Shown here piece after piece: positions 1 to 9,830 of a stretch of DNA of 64,000 nt. A program made the position numbers and the translations under genes. Position 1 is the first letter of the stretch; every line of letters starts with the position of its first letter. Location of the stretch: assembly GCA_963678675.1 (NCBI GenBank), contig OY783194.1, positions 20,748,278 through 20,812,277 on the forward strand. The letters run 5' to 3'. The stretch is from Xiphydria camelus (lineage: Eukaryota > Arthropoda > Insecta > Hymenoptera > Xiphydriidae). The notes under the pieces are model-generated. The model saw only the letters and a list, made by a program, of their open reading frames with translations. It did not search any database and had not been told where the DNA came from.

Positions 1-130
1 AGCATCTACTATCAATTATATATTATTGCATTCGCCATATTGAATTCGCCATCTTGGATTTGAGAATAGACCGATTTGGACATCAGCATCGTAATGAGCG
101 ACCCAAAAAACTCCCGAGTAACAAATTTCG
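1..130. repeat. Fragment resembling the CACAGG MITE family
   Basis: Short phrases here (GCCATATTGAATTCGCC, GAGCGACCCAAAAAA) resemble phrases inside the 759-bp MITE at 51765-52523. No terminal repeat or target duplication is visible and the window edge cuts it. The assignment rests on word similarity only. Confidence 0.3.
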
Positions 131-659
131 GGCCATAATCTTGAAATTCTATTGTTCTATTCCGTCTATCGTGCGACGGAACACCATTATGCGTTAAAAA
201 ATTAATAACTTTTTTTTTACGGCATCTTACGGCAAAACGCGTTACATTACTGTATAGCTAATGGGATAGGTAATTACTGCATATATAGTTTATGATGTTC
301 CAATATGTTCCATAAAAGAAAATCCACTTTAAAATCGTTACGTGACAAGAAAATTGCACTTTTTAATGTCACAAACTACATAACATAATCGGTGATAAAT
401 ATCAATAATAGCATATTATTTCCTACCGTTTTACTAGTACTATACCTGTATTTTCTCCTTCCATGGTTACAAATGTCACACTTTCAATTTGACAGCTAAT
501 ATTCTCTAGTTTAGGAGCACAACACAATAACCGCGAAAACAGAAATTGTATATGTCACAGTTGCCTATATTTTAAACATAAAATAAACAAATCGCGGGAA
601 GTTTGAGAACATTATTGTATCGTGTCTCGTATGCTGGCCTTTTAAACTACCATCTGTGT
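131..659. other. AT-rich stretch, no gene seen
   Basis: No open frame of coding character, RNA gene or repeat structure was recognised. It may belong to the 3' part of the BEL/Pao element next to it, since that element runs leftward, but nothing in the sequence proves this. Confidence 0.4.
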
Positions 660-1121
660 TCATTTGAACAAGTTTGGAAGCAGTAGCTTATTACTCAAAA
701 TCGACCCTAAATGTGCGAAATCGACCACTGTGCGATGCTCCAATTGAGCTAGTCGTCTTTTCGCAATGTCTTGTGATTTCCCTAGATGACTAGCGCCTTC
801 GCGAATCGGTAATCGCACGACGAACTTACCACTGTCGTCCCTAGTTGTTGTTTGATCGAAGAACTCTTCACATTGTCTTTCTTCTGCCGACAATATTTGA
901 CTTGTCTCGGGCTGAACGTTTTCAATCTCCCAAAATCTCTCTAAATTTTTGTTCAACGTTTCATAATGTTCGACCGAGCAATTTAAAATTGTAATCGTAC
1001 TGCTGTTGCAGATCATACTTGTTGTATGCGCCAACGCGATCGAACCCGCGACCACCCACCCGAATTTAGTTTTCTGCAGCAACGAATGATTTTCTCCGAG
1101 GTCGATTTTCTCGGCTTCCAA
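660..1121 (-). pseudogene. BEL/Pao pol fragment (protease to RT linker)
   Basis: This 153-residue open stretch carries the phrase TKFGWVVAGS, then LERFWEIE, and then E-x-x-CEEFF-x-x-TT-x-RD-x-x-GKFVVRLP. These are characteristic of the polyprotein segment just before reverse transcriptase in BEL/Pao elements. It has no promoter or proper start of its own; the first Met is only where the open frame begins. It was originally continuous with the gag and protease pieces at 3.9-5.7 kb and is now cut off by about 2.8 kb of inserted DNA. The rest of pol is missing. Confidence 0.75.
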
Positions 1122-1178
1122 TAGATTAAAGAAAAACTCCGCGCCTCTCTACCAACATATTAGTACACGGAAATAGTA

Positions 1179-2824
1179 CCGTAAAATGGGGTGACTATGT
1201 GCCACTTTATAAGGATTTTAAAAAATATCTCCTTAGATTTATGATACAGATGGCTTAGAACTTTCCCTAACACATTTACACATTTCAGCTTTCAGACCAT
1301 AGGTCGAAAGAAATTATACAATGGAAAGGAGAAAAAGGAAAAAATTTTTTTGTGGCACCGTCTACCTCCCCAGGGGGTGGTGACTATGGGCCACTTCTTT
1401 TCTAGCTTTACATCAGGCTTGAAATCGCCTCTATCACATTTTCATACATGTTACCGTTGTAACCTACACACCCACTTACTTTAACAATTTAATATTTACA
1501 GAAATTGTTTTTTTTGTTAATTTCTGAGGAGAGGTAATGTGGAAATAGATACTGCTTCAATTGTAGATAATTTTTAATAAAAAAAAACAAGCTTGAAATA
1601 TGCAAATATAAACTGTGAGCAAGTCAAAACGAAATCTTAAATTGAAAAAATACAAAAATTCAAGATTTTAATCCTATATAGAATAAGTTGTCGGCAATCT
1701 TCTTCGGTGGCTGAATTGACATTTTAATTTGGTTTTGCCGGTACCAAACAGCATCAGGTGGATCAGGCCATGCCCAGTACTTTCCCTTTTTGGTCATTGC
1801 TGACACTAAGGCCTCCCCACTGTCATCGATGTTTGAAAGCAGTCGTCCTGGATACAATTTTCTATTATATTAAACGACAACATAGACTTGTTCTGGCTCA
1901 ACCTGGGCTACAACACGTTCTTGGTCATGGGTTTCAGATGTTTCGTAGTCTCTCTGTGTTTGTCCTACTTGAATTGAACGCCCATAACTCGTCCCAGGGC
2001 GTTGAACATTAGCATCATCGTTAGAATTTTGCGAGTTGTCAATATTGCCTTGCATGACATTCATAATAGACGTAAAGCTATCCTCGCTTTCAGCATATGG
2101 GATGTCGTCTTCACTCATGTCATTTTCAGTTTTACTAGAATCTGTCTCTGGTTGACGGCTTTTCATATTTTTCTTTGCACTGCTGCGTTTATTTTTACGC
2201 TAATCACCACTGGATGTAGACTGTTGTGATTCTGTTTCTTTGTTCAAAGAAACTAAATATTCGTAGGTGATTCCTTTTCCTGGGGATAGATTATAACTCG
2301 ATTAATTATAGTCGGCGAGTTATTTATGAGTGATGCTATTAGGAAGTATGAATGACCCTTCCGAAATTCCTCCTCATGCGACGGAACAGATATTTCTTCA
2401 ACATTCCTTTGGCGGTACATAATCACCACCCAAAGTGTATTTTTCGAGGGTATCATTTCATAAATCATAAACAAACAAATATTTAGATACGACGAATGGT
2501 ATATTTGTCCTTCATTAACATAGGAATTGAACTATCAGCTTACCTTATTTGGAACACAGTTGCACGTATTAGTATTGAGAGAGATTTTCTATAACCTGCA
2601 AATAATCGCAAAAATTTGGGTCTTGCTAAATTATTTTTAAACCGCAGCCGGTAACAGTCAGAGGTATTTAAATCAGCTGATTTAAGTCTGCTAGGTATCT
2701 GCGACCTGGTGGAATTTGGCTATGCTCGCTAGTTCATTCTCACGGAGTATAGATAGCGATTGCATCCAAAAAATACGTTTGGCACATATTCACCACCTAG
2801 GCACAAGGTCACCCCATTTTACGG
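1179..2824 (-). mobile_element. Degenerate pogo-like DNA transposon, TA TSD
   Basis: Terminal inverted repeats CCGTAAAATGGGGTGAC (1179-1195) and its reverse complement (2808-2824) are perfect over 17 bp and are flanked by TA on both sides (1177-1178, 2825-2826), as expected for Tc1/mariner/pogo integration. The interior keeps only part of a pogo-type transposase. A second CACC-containing repeat lies just inside the right end (about 2781-2797). It interrupts the BEL/Pao remnant. Confidence 0.8.
1660..2166 (-). pseudogene. C-terminal part of a pogo (DDE_1) transposase
   Basis: Two minus-strand open stretches (2166-1870 and 1857-1660) lie in the same frame, separated by an in-frame stop at 1869-1867. 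The first is acidic, Ser/Asp-rich linker sequence. The second has YPGRLLSN, then GKYWAWPDPPDAVWY and a terminal IQPP. That arrangement is typical of the extreme C-terminal domain of insect pogo-like transposases. The HTH and the D-D-D catalytic region are absent, so the copy cannot encode an active transposase. Confidence 0.6.
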
Positions 2825-2832
2825 TACTTTTT

Positions 2833-3925
2833 ATAAGAAATAATTTATAAAGTTTTCATATTACGTAAATTATGTTCCTATAATGGAAGTAGGAATAAAT
2901 CCCAAAAAAGTTCCCATGTGGCCGATGTCCGCAACATCCCTTATTTTGCAAAAAAACCACTCCCGGATGGTACATTGTGCCGGTTGTTCTCAATTTCCTC
3001 GTAAACCGTTGTTCAAACGTAAAAATGTATACAATCAAAAATGTTCGCCATTAAATTCTACACAAAAACTGTTCTATAAACATTTTAGCTAATCCTCTCT
3101 GAATTTCCGCAAATAACGTTCAAAGTTAGGTGTAATTTTTAGCATGTAAAATGTGGCTTTAATTGTAGTGATTTTCATAGTTCTAGTGCTATAATATCGC
3201 TACATAAGTATTATCGAAGTCAAATTTAAAAATTGGAAAGGGATTTTAGAGCATTATAACTATGCATTTTTTAATTTGAGCTCGTTTCCACACTACCTAT
3301 GAGGTAGAGCTCCAGGCGCGTTTTTTTAAGTAGCGTCCCCAATAGGCCTAGTTCACTAACATTTCTTTTTTAATTCATTTGTTAGGTCCTCTTCATTTAA
3401 TATCTCGTCAGGTGGTGCATTGAAGCAACCCTGTCCATGGCAGTTGGAGCACATGGTTGAACAATGTAAGGCTCACATAACGCAAGTGTGAATTTCTCAC
3501 CAGCACTTTCAATTTGCTCTTTCGTAGATTGAGAACTGTTGAAAATATATAATAAATAATCCACTGTATCGCATACCACAAGTTTGTGTCACAAGTGCGT
3601 TGACGCCTCGCTGAACTTGACATGTTTTAACGGCCTGCTAAAAACTATCCTTAACTTTAAACGTATTTTGTGAGAATTCACAAAGAACAGTTTTTGTGTA
3701 GAATTTAATGGCGAATATTTTTGGTTCTATACATTTTTTACGTTTGAACAACGATTCACGAGGAAATTGAGAACAACCGGCACAATGTACTATCCGGGGG
3801 TGGTTTTTTGCAAAATAAGGGATGTTGCGGACACTGGACAATTGGGAACTTTATAGTCTTGTTCCTGATCCCATTAGGAAAATGTATACGTAATATATGA
3901 AAACTTTATAAATTATTTCTCCTAT
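2833..3925. repeat. Long inverted repeat with an unclassified TE protein fragment
   Basis: Arms of about 250 bp (about 2833-3085 and 3672-3925) are inverted and well conserved; both can be read as a Cys-containing peptide with the phrase VHCAGCSQFPR. The loop, read on the minus strand (about 3623-3380), gives pieces such as ESAGEKFTLALCE and, in another frame, CSNCHGQGC. I recall these as hallmarks of an uncharacterised protein common in arthropod genomes and probably TE-borne. No TSD could be fixed, because the left edge abuts the pogo-like element at 2826. It could be a fold-back element or two inverted copies of one terminus. Confidence 0.5.
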
Positions 3926-4161
3926 TCCATATTTATATGTCTAATTTACGTGTACTATATCGATTGGATTGGGTTTATGGAACTCGATATCTGCGAGCTT
4001 CAGATTTGATGGGATTTGCACCGCGTTTCAGTTTACTTTGACGAATGGTAAATTCTTTGTAATTACCGGCACTACGAGACAGCGGATATTCGCTTGATAA
4101 GTCGAGTGTCTCGACTGCACATCGATTTCGCAACTTCGGCATATTGTACTTTGCATTTCAT

Positions 4162-5734
4162 TCAAGTCCGTGATTGTTTCCGACGTTTTATCTCGTTTCT
4201 CACGCCTAACTTGGTACACGCCGATTGTGACGAAAGGATACGGATCGTGACGCTGGATCCATTTGAACGCGTTGCATTTACTACCGCTGTAGCCATAATG
4301 ACGTGCTGCCTCCTGGGACGATTCCATGCGTGATGCACCGATACGTTGTTGCTCGATTCGGTACTTGTACTCGAGTTTCCACTTTCGATGATGGATCCCT
4401 CCGTTTTCGATTCTCTGTTGATCGTCGGACGGTGCAGTAAAGTGCTGTGCCGCCCTGAGCGCTCTCTACAGGTGTCCATTCGACATGTCTTGACAAAGTG
4501 ATCTTTGCGGAGACAGTTCACGCACAATCTCTCATTCGTTGAACTTCCTTGAATGTTTCGCAATGATACAAAAGGTGTTGGCCTTGACAGAGAGATAGCA
4601 TTTACCAGCGTCCGATGAAGTAGTCATTACAGCGCGTTTCTCGTTTTGCGTTGACCTTTTTTGACCACGAAGCTTCAAATGGTATTTATCAGTTTCGCCT
4701 TTGATCGTGACATCCATCTGCTTAGAGCGCGCCTCGATTCGTCCAATATTTGACATCTTTCTTGCAAAAAGTCAGTCATGTTTACCAATGTCTCGACCGA
4801 CGCCGACGGCTGGATTGCCATCCTGTTCCCATGCACGAAGCGTCTCTGTGTCCAACTTCGTCTCAATCATGTGAATAATCAGCTCGTGCCACGAGTCCGT
4901 TGCTATGCTCATTGAGGTTAGGATTCTCAAATGCTTCAGCGTGTAGTCGACTAATTCGCGTATTACGCTCGACGACTCCTTTTCTACTCGCGGCATTGCG
5001 AACAGGCACTGAATGTGTCTCTTCTTTATTGCCCTGGGATCGTCGTATCGTTTCACCAGCAAGCTCCACGCCACCGCGTAATTGTCGTAGGTCAACTCGA
5101 TCGATTCGACGATCTTCGCTGCTGAGTCTGAGAGTGATGTAATCAAGTATTACAATTTTTGCACGCTCGGCATGCTTTCATTATTATTGTATAAGTGACT
5201 GAAAAGTTTCCGAAAACTGTTTCCAGTCTTCTGTGCGGCCGTCGAATGTAAGCAGCTTGATGACAGGTAACTTAACCTTTGACTTGTCAGTCGCTCGATC
5301 GCCATCCCCAAGGCGGCGTAGCAACTCGGTACTTATGAGCCGCCGGCGCCGTTGTTACCGAATTGCTGTATAAGCTGCGTTTGCTGCTGCAACACGCGTG
5401 ATATTGCGTCGTCGTTTGCGTGCGAACGCGTTTCTTCTTGCTGAACTGGCAAATTGTTTAACATTTGTTTTAATCGAATTTTCATATTGAGATACCTTTC
5501 TTCGAACTCTTCGTCTTCTGACCCGTCGGCGATCGTAGACTCGCCAGCTTCACCTAAGACTATCTCTCGTTGCACGACGTCGAATTCACAACGTATCTCC
5601 TCCAATCTCGATGTGTAGACTTCGATCGATTCTCTCGAAGCTTGCTGTTCATTTCTGAACGCCGTCTCAACCTTTGTTCCTAGTTTTGTGAGCTTGGCTT
5701 TCGCTATGCTGCGTTGCTTGCGCAGCGCCTCCAT
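4162..5734 (-). pseudogene. BEL/Pao gag and protease start, frame-broken
   Basis: The piece at 5734-5333 starts MEALRKQRS and forms a helical, acidic gag N-terminus. The piece at 5146-4772 is the conserved gag core (AVAWSLLVKRYDDP, then HLRILTSM and WHELI). The piece at 4563-4162 has a CCHC-like knuckle (C-x2-C-x4-H-x4-C, CVNCLRKDHFVKTC) followed by the start of an aspartic protease region ending in a degenerate SSQSA where DSGSQ is usual. They lie in different frames with short gaps, so several indels have occurred. The protease motif lacks the catalytic Asp, so this copy is not functional. Confidence 0.7.
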
Positions 5735-6708
5735 CTTGCTATTCTCAGGGCGTTACTATTTTTCGTGGACTGTATTTCCTCAACCGTGGATATTCCTTTT
5801 GTTTATTCGGCTCTAATGGACCATGTTCGTAATGATGGTACTCGCGATTCAACGAACAACTTTATTAAAAATTGTAGAACAAATGAAACACATATTTCTA
5901 TTGCAACTCGTTGTTCGCCCGAACGGTTTCTCGGAGACGACTTGACTACTACTGACTACGGCGTCGGTTGCTCGCGCGAGCCACACTCACGGCGTCTAGC
6001 GGAGACTCGATCGAAACGCTCATCACGCGCGCACTTACAAATCGTCGCTGTTACTGCAATAGGTCATATGTCAAAAAACCACCACCCTCCGCTTACGACA
6101 CTTTACGAACCAAAACCACGGCTACTACCATACTTTTTTTTTTTTTTTTTTTTTTTTTTTAAGGAGGGGGAATGCTTTTTACGCACACCCGGGCGGCAAG
6201 ACCCCGGGCCGTGTGGGACTCGAGACACCTCGCCGCAGTAGCCTGCGTGTGCAATGCGAGGGCCCCCTACCCACTAAACCTAAACCTCCAGCCGAAAATA
6301 TCCCCTTTCTCTGAGAGTTCCCGGAAACGACCCGAAGGCCAGACTGCAGAATAACTCTCAGGGGGTACGAGCACAAGCTCTCCAAGATGCGTTTCGTGCC
6401 ATCTACCACGGTAATGACGCAACATGCATATATGTTCCTACATGCATGTGTACGTCGCCACCAAATGCGCCGACTTGACGCTGCCACCAAATGGCAAGGG
6501 GGGGGGGGTCGAGAGCGACACTGGAGGGGAGTACGCGCAAACCACCTCCCGGGTCGACCAACCACCAATACCATGCCACCACCAAACGAGGGACCAAATG
6601 TCGCCGAAGCTGTTTTGTGCACTGGCAGGCGCATTGCCGCTAGCCGAGGGTGGTGGGGAACAACCCCCCACCAAACCGCAGCACAACGGTGCCGGTATGC
6701 ATCTTATT

Positions 6709-9700
6709 CTAGAGGTCCCGGTAATTTCGACCAGCAGCCTCTCTGGTCCTTTCGGCCTCCTCTTTCCTGGTTAGGACCGCTTTCGCGAACCTAGCCACAG
6801 CGAACCAATTCTCCTTGCATGCAAGCATGCGAGGGAGAATACTTTCCCACGTCATGTTGTCACCCACGAAGGTGCGCAACACAACCCTTTCCTGCTCCCA
6901 AGCAGGGCATTCGCTCAGCGTGTGTTCGGCCGAGTCGAATTCCCCATCGCAATGGTGGCATCGGGGAGACCCTTCCCGGTTTATCCTGAAAAGGAACTCC
7001 CCGAAGCAACCATGCCCGCTCATAAGTTGCGTCAGGTGAAAAGACGTCCGTCCGTGCTTGCGGTCCAACCACCTGTCAAAAACAGGTAGAATGGCATTCC
7101 GCACCCTCGCGCCCGGGAGGTTTTCCCCCTGTAGCGTAATTCGCCACTGCACCCTGGTGAGCGCTTTCGCCGCCTTAACAATTTCGCGCTTTCTCACCGG
7201 CTGATCGTCCTCGTTTTCCCGCAAGACCCGTATCCGGTCGTGGACCCGACGGAGGCATTCCGCCAGCAAATGTAGCGGAGGAATCCGCGCCAACACCAAG
7301 GTCGCTTCCAAGGAGAGCGTACGATATGCTCTTATCACCCTGAGAGCCATCCTACGCTGAACAGCCAACAGAGGGCCCCGATACGTCTTGTAGGCACTCA
7401 GGCGATGACTCCACAGGGGAGCACCGTACAGCATCACCGAGTGCACTACATTTGCGTATAGGCGCCTCCTCGCCTCACCTGGTCCGTTCAAGTTTGGGAG
7501 AATTCTCCACAGATTCTCTACCACTTTTTCGGCCTTTACCCTCACGAACTCAAAGTGCGGCTTGAAAGATAGGGCTCGATCAAATATGACCCCCAAGTAT
7601 CTCATTGAGGGCTGGATCGCCACCATCTCACCCCCCACATACACTTTAAGACCCCCCATACTTGCCGCGGCACCGAACCACATGGCCACTGTTTTTGCGG
7701 GAGCAATCTTCAGCCCTAATTCGTTTATACGGAATGCCACCGCGCCCACCTGTCTTGCAACCAATAGGGAAGCCCTTCCCGGGTCCCGACAACGAGCCAA
7801 GACCAGGGTATCGTCCGCGTAAGCCACGACCTTACACCCATGGAGTCTCTCCACTTCGAGAGCATAGTCGTAGCCGATGTTCCACAGGAGAGGCCCCAAG
7901 ACGGAACCCTGCGGAACACCGGCCCAAACCTCGCAAGAGTGAACCTCGCCATCTTCCCCCAGGAACCTGATGGACCGTGCATGAAGGTAGTCCCTCACAA
8001 TGGCGACCAGATACTCCGGTAAGGCCTTTTGCCTCATTTGTGCCAGAATGCTATCCCACGGCAGAGTGTTGAAGGCGTTCTGGGTGTCTATAGCGACCGC
8101 CAGAACAACCTCCCCCAACTCCATGGCCTCTTCCACGAAGTCCCTGACCTCGAACATGGCGTCCAGGGTGGATAGCCTCGGGCGGAACCCAAACTGGCAG
8201 TCCGAAAGTCCCCGTCCTGGCAGGGCATTGAGGGAACCCACGATCCTGTCCACGATAATCCTCTCAAGGCCCTTCCCGACGTCATCCAAAAGACATATGG
8301 GCCTATATTTGCCCCTGGATTCCTCGCCCGTCCCCTTGGGGATCAGCACAAGATTGGCCGTTTTCCAGCTTACCGGGAAACGACCAATCCTGAGGCATTC
8401 CGCATAAAGTTTGGCTAGTTCCCCCAGAGTTTCCTCTGTGGCAGAACACCACCATCTAGCCCGTATTCCGTCCGGCCCCGGGGCTGAGGATTTCGCCTTC
8501 TTACCCAAAAGAGCCCGTCTCGCCATGTCCGTAGACAGGTGGAGGTCCCTTGCCTCGTCACCCGGAATGGGGGGGGGGGAGGATCCCGTCCCACATTTGG
8601 AGATATCCCAGCGGATGCGCACGGGAAAAGTTTCCCTATCACCTGGTGCGCTTCCTCTAGGGGCATTGTCTCCGTAGCCGAAGGTGCGCTGGCTCGCAGC
8701 TTCCCCGTAACGATCCTATACGCACGGCCCCAGGGGTCGATGTCAAGATCTTCGATGAGCTTCGACCACGCCAGTGCACGAGCGCGACGGATTTCTCTCC
8801 GAAAGGCCTGGCGCTTGTCCTTGAAATCCTTCCGGAGAGTTTCCAGGACCTCTGGGTCCACAGAGCCTCTTCCATTCATCCTCTGCGATCTCCTTCGCGC
8901 TGCTATGCACGCTCGCCTGAGCGCTGCAAGCCGGGGGGACCACCAAAAGGTATCTTTCGGCCCATGAACCTTGCGAACCCGTAAGGCCGCAACGTCACAC
9001 GCCTGCGTGACAATCTCGACCACACGTCTGGCCCAATCATCCACAGACCGCTCCGAAGCTGCGTTTAAGGAGTCCGGCCTCCAAAAACCCACAGCTAGAG
9101 CCGCGCCAAACATGTCCCGGTCAAAAGATGCCTTGGACCAACGTGGGCCAAGGTCCGATCTGCTAGCCCGAGTTCCACCACCAGAGATATGCCAGCTGGG
9201 CGGCGCTAAATCGAAAACGATGTAGTAGTGATCAGAGAGCGACTCGTACCTGTCGCCCCCGAGCACTCTCCACCCCGTTATGCCACGACTCAGATCACGG
9301 GAGACCCACGTGAGGTCCACAACAGAAGAACCTACCGCCCTGACACATGTGGGAGCCGTGCCGACATTTGCGAGGGACAAATTCAACTCAGCCATAAGGT
9401 CGAGGACCCTCTCCCCGCGAGAATTGGTGTCTCGGCACCCCCAAGATCTTGACCTGGCATTGAAGTCCCCAGCAACCAGGAGGGGATGCCCCCTGTGCCG
9501 AAAGACCTCATCCCTGAGCTCATCCAGAGCCTCTTCAAACTCCCCGATGTGTAAGTTGGGCGAGAAATAACAGGCCACAATTACCACCCCTCCACACGTA
9601 ATAACCACAAAACCCCGCCCCTCGTGTCGCAGTACACAAGGGAGGGGAATCGTGTCGCGCCAATATATAACCGCCAGACCCGTGCGATCTGAGTTCCAGC

Positions 9701-9830
9701 ACGGTGAGACCGGAATGTGGTGAGGTTCCGAGAGGATCGCCAGATCCACACCCCATTCCCTCATTTGCTGAATGCACAGATCTTGTGCACTCGGGCTGCG
9801 GTTCAAGTTCGCCTGTATGACCTTAGCCAT
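6709..9830 (-). pseudogene. R1 ORF2: APE endonuclease + reverse transcriptase, one frameshift
   Basis: Encodes the enzymes that nick target DNA and copy element RNA by target-primed reverse transcription. The N-terminal part (start at the MAKVIQANLNRS Met, 9830) is an APE-type endonuclease: NLNRS, SEPHH, GDFNARSRSWG and SDHYYIVF. The second part (frame open 8622-6709) is the RT: DTQNAFNT, VPQGSVLGPLLWN and the catalytic YADD about 270 residues into that frame, then a thumb/C-terminal region with a CCHC knuckle (CHHCDGEF...H...C). The two frames meet at a run of 11 G (8569-8579), so one inserted or deleted base breaks an otherwise open ORF2. That may be a real mutation or a homopolymer error. 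Confidence 0.88.

Larger units (their letters stand above)
660..6054 (-). mobile_element. Decayed BEL/Pao LTR retrotransposon, interrupted
   Basis: Read on the minus strand, BEL/Pao pieces appear in the correct order: gag start near 5734, the gag core (DUF1759-type) at about 5146-4772, a CCHC knuckle and protease start at about 4563-4162, and pol sequence between protease and reverse transcriptase at 1121-660. A pogo-like element and an inverted-repeat element (together about 1179-3925) lie between protease and pol. Upstream of gag, 5735-6054 looks like leader and partial 5' LTR, with a minus-strand AATAAA near 5850. No second LTR is visible, so the element is partial and dead. RT, RNase H and integrase are not in the window. 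Confidence 0.7.

Noticed and set aside
6172..6794. Several overlapping ORFs of 60-150 residues on both strands
   Set aside because: They fall in the GC-rich 3' UTR of the R1 LINE and share no domain or consistent frame.
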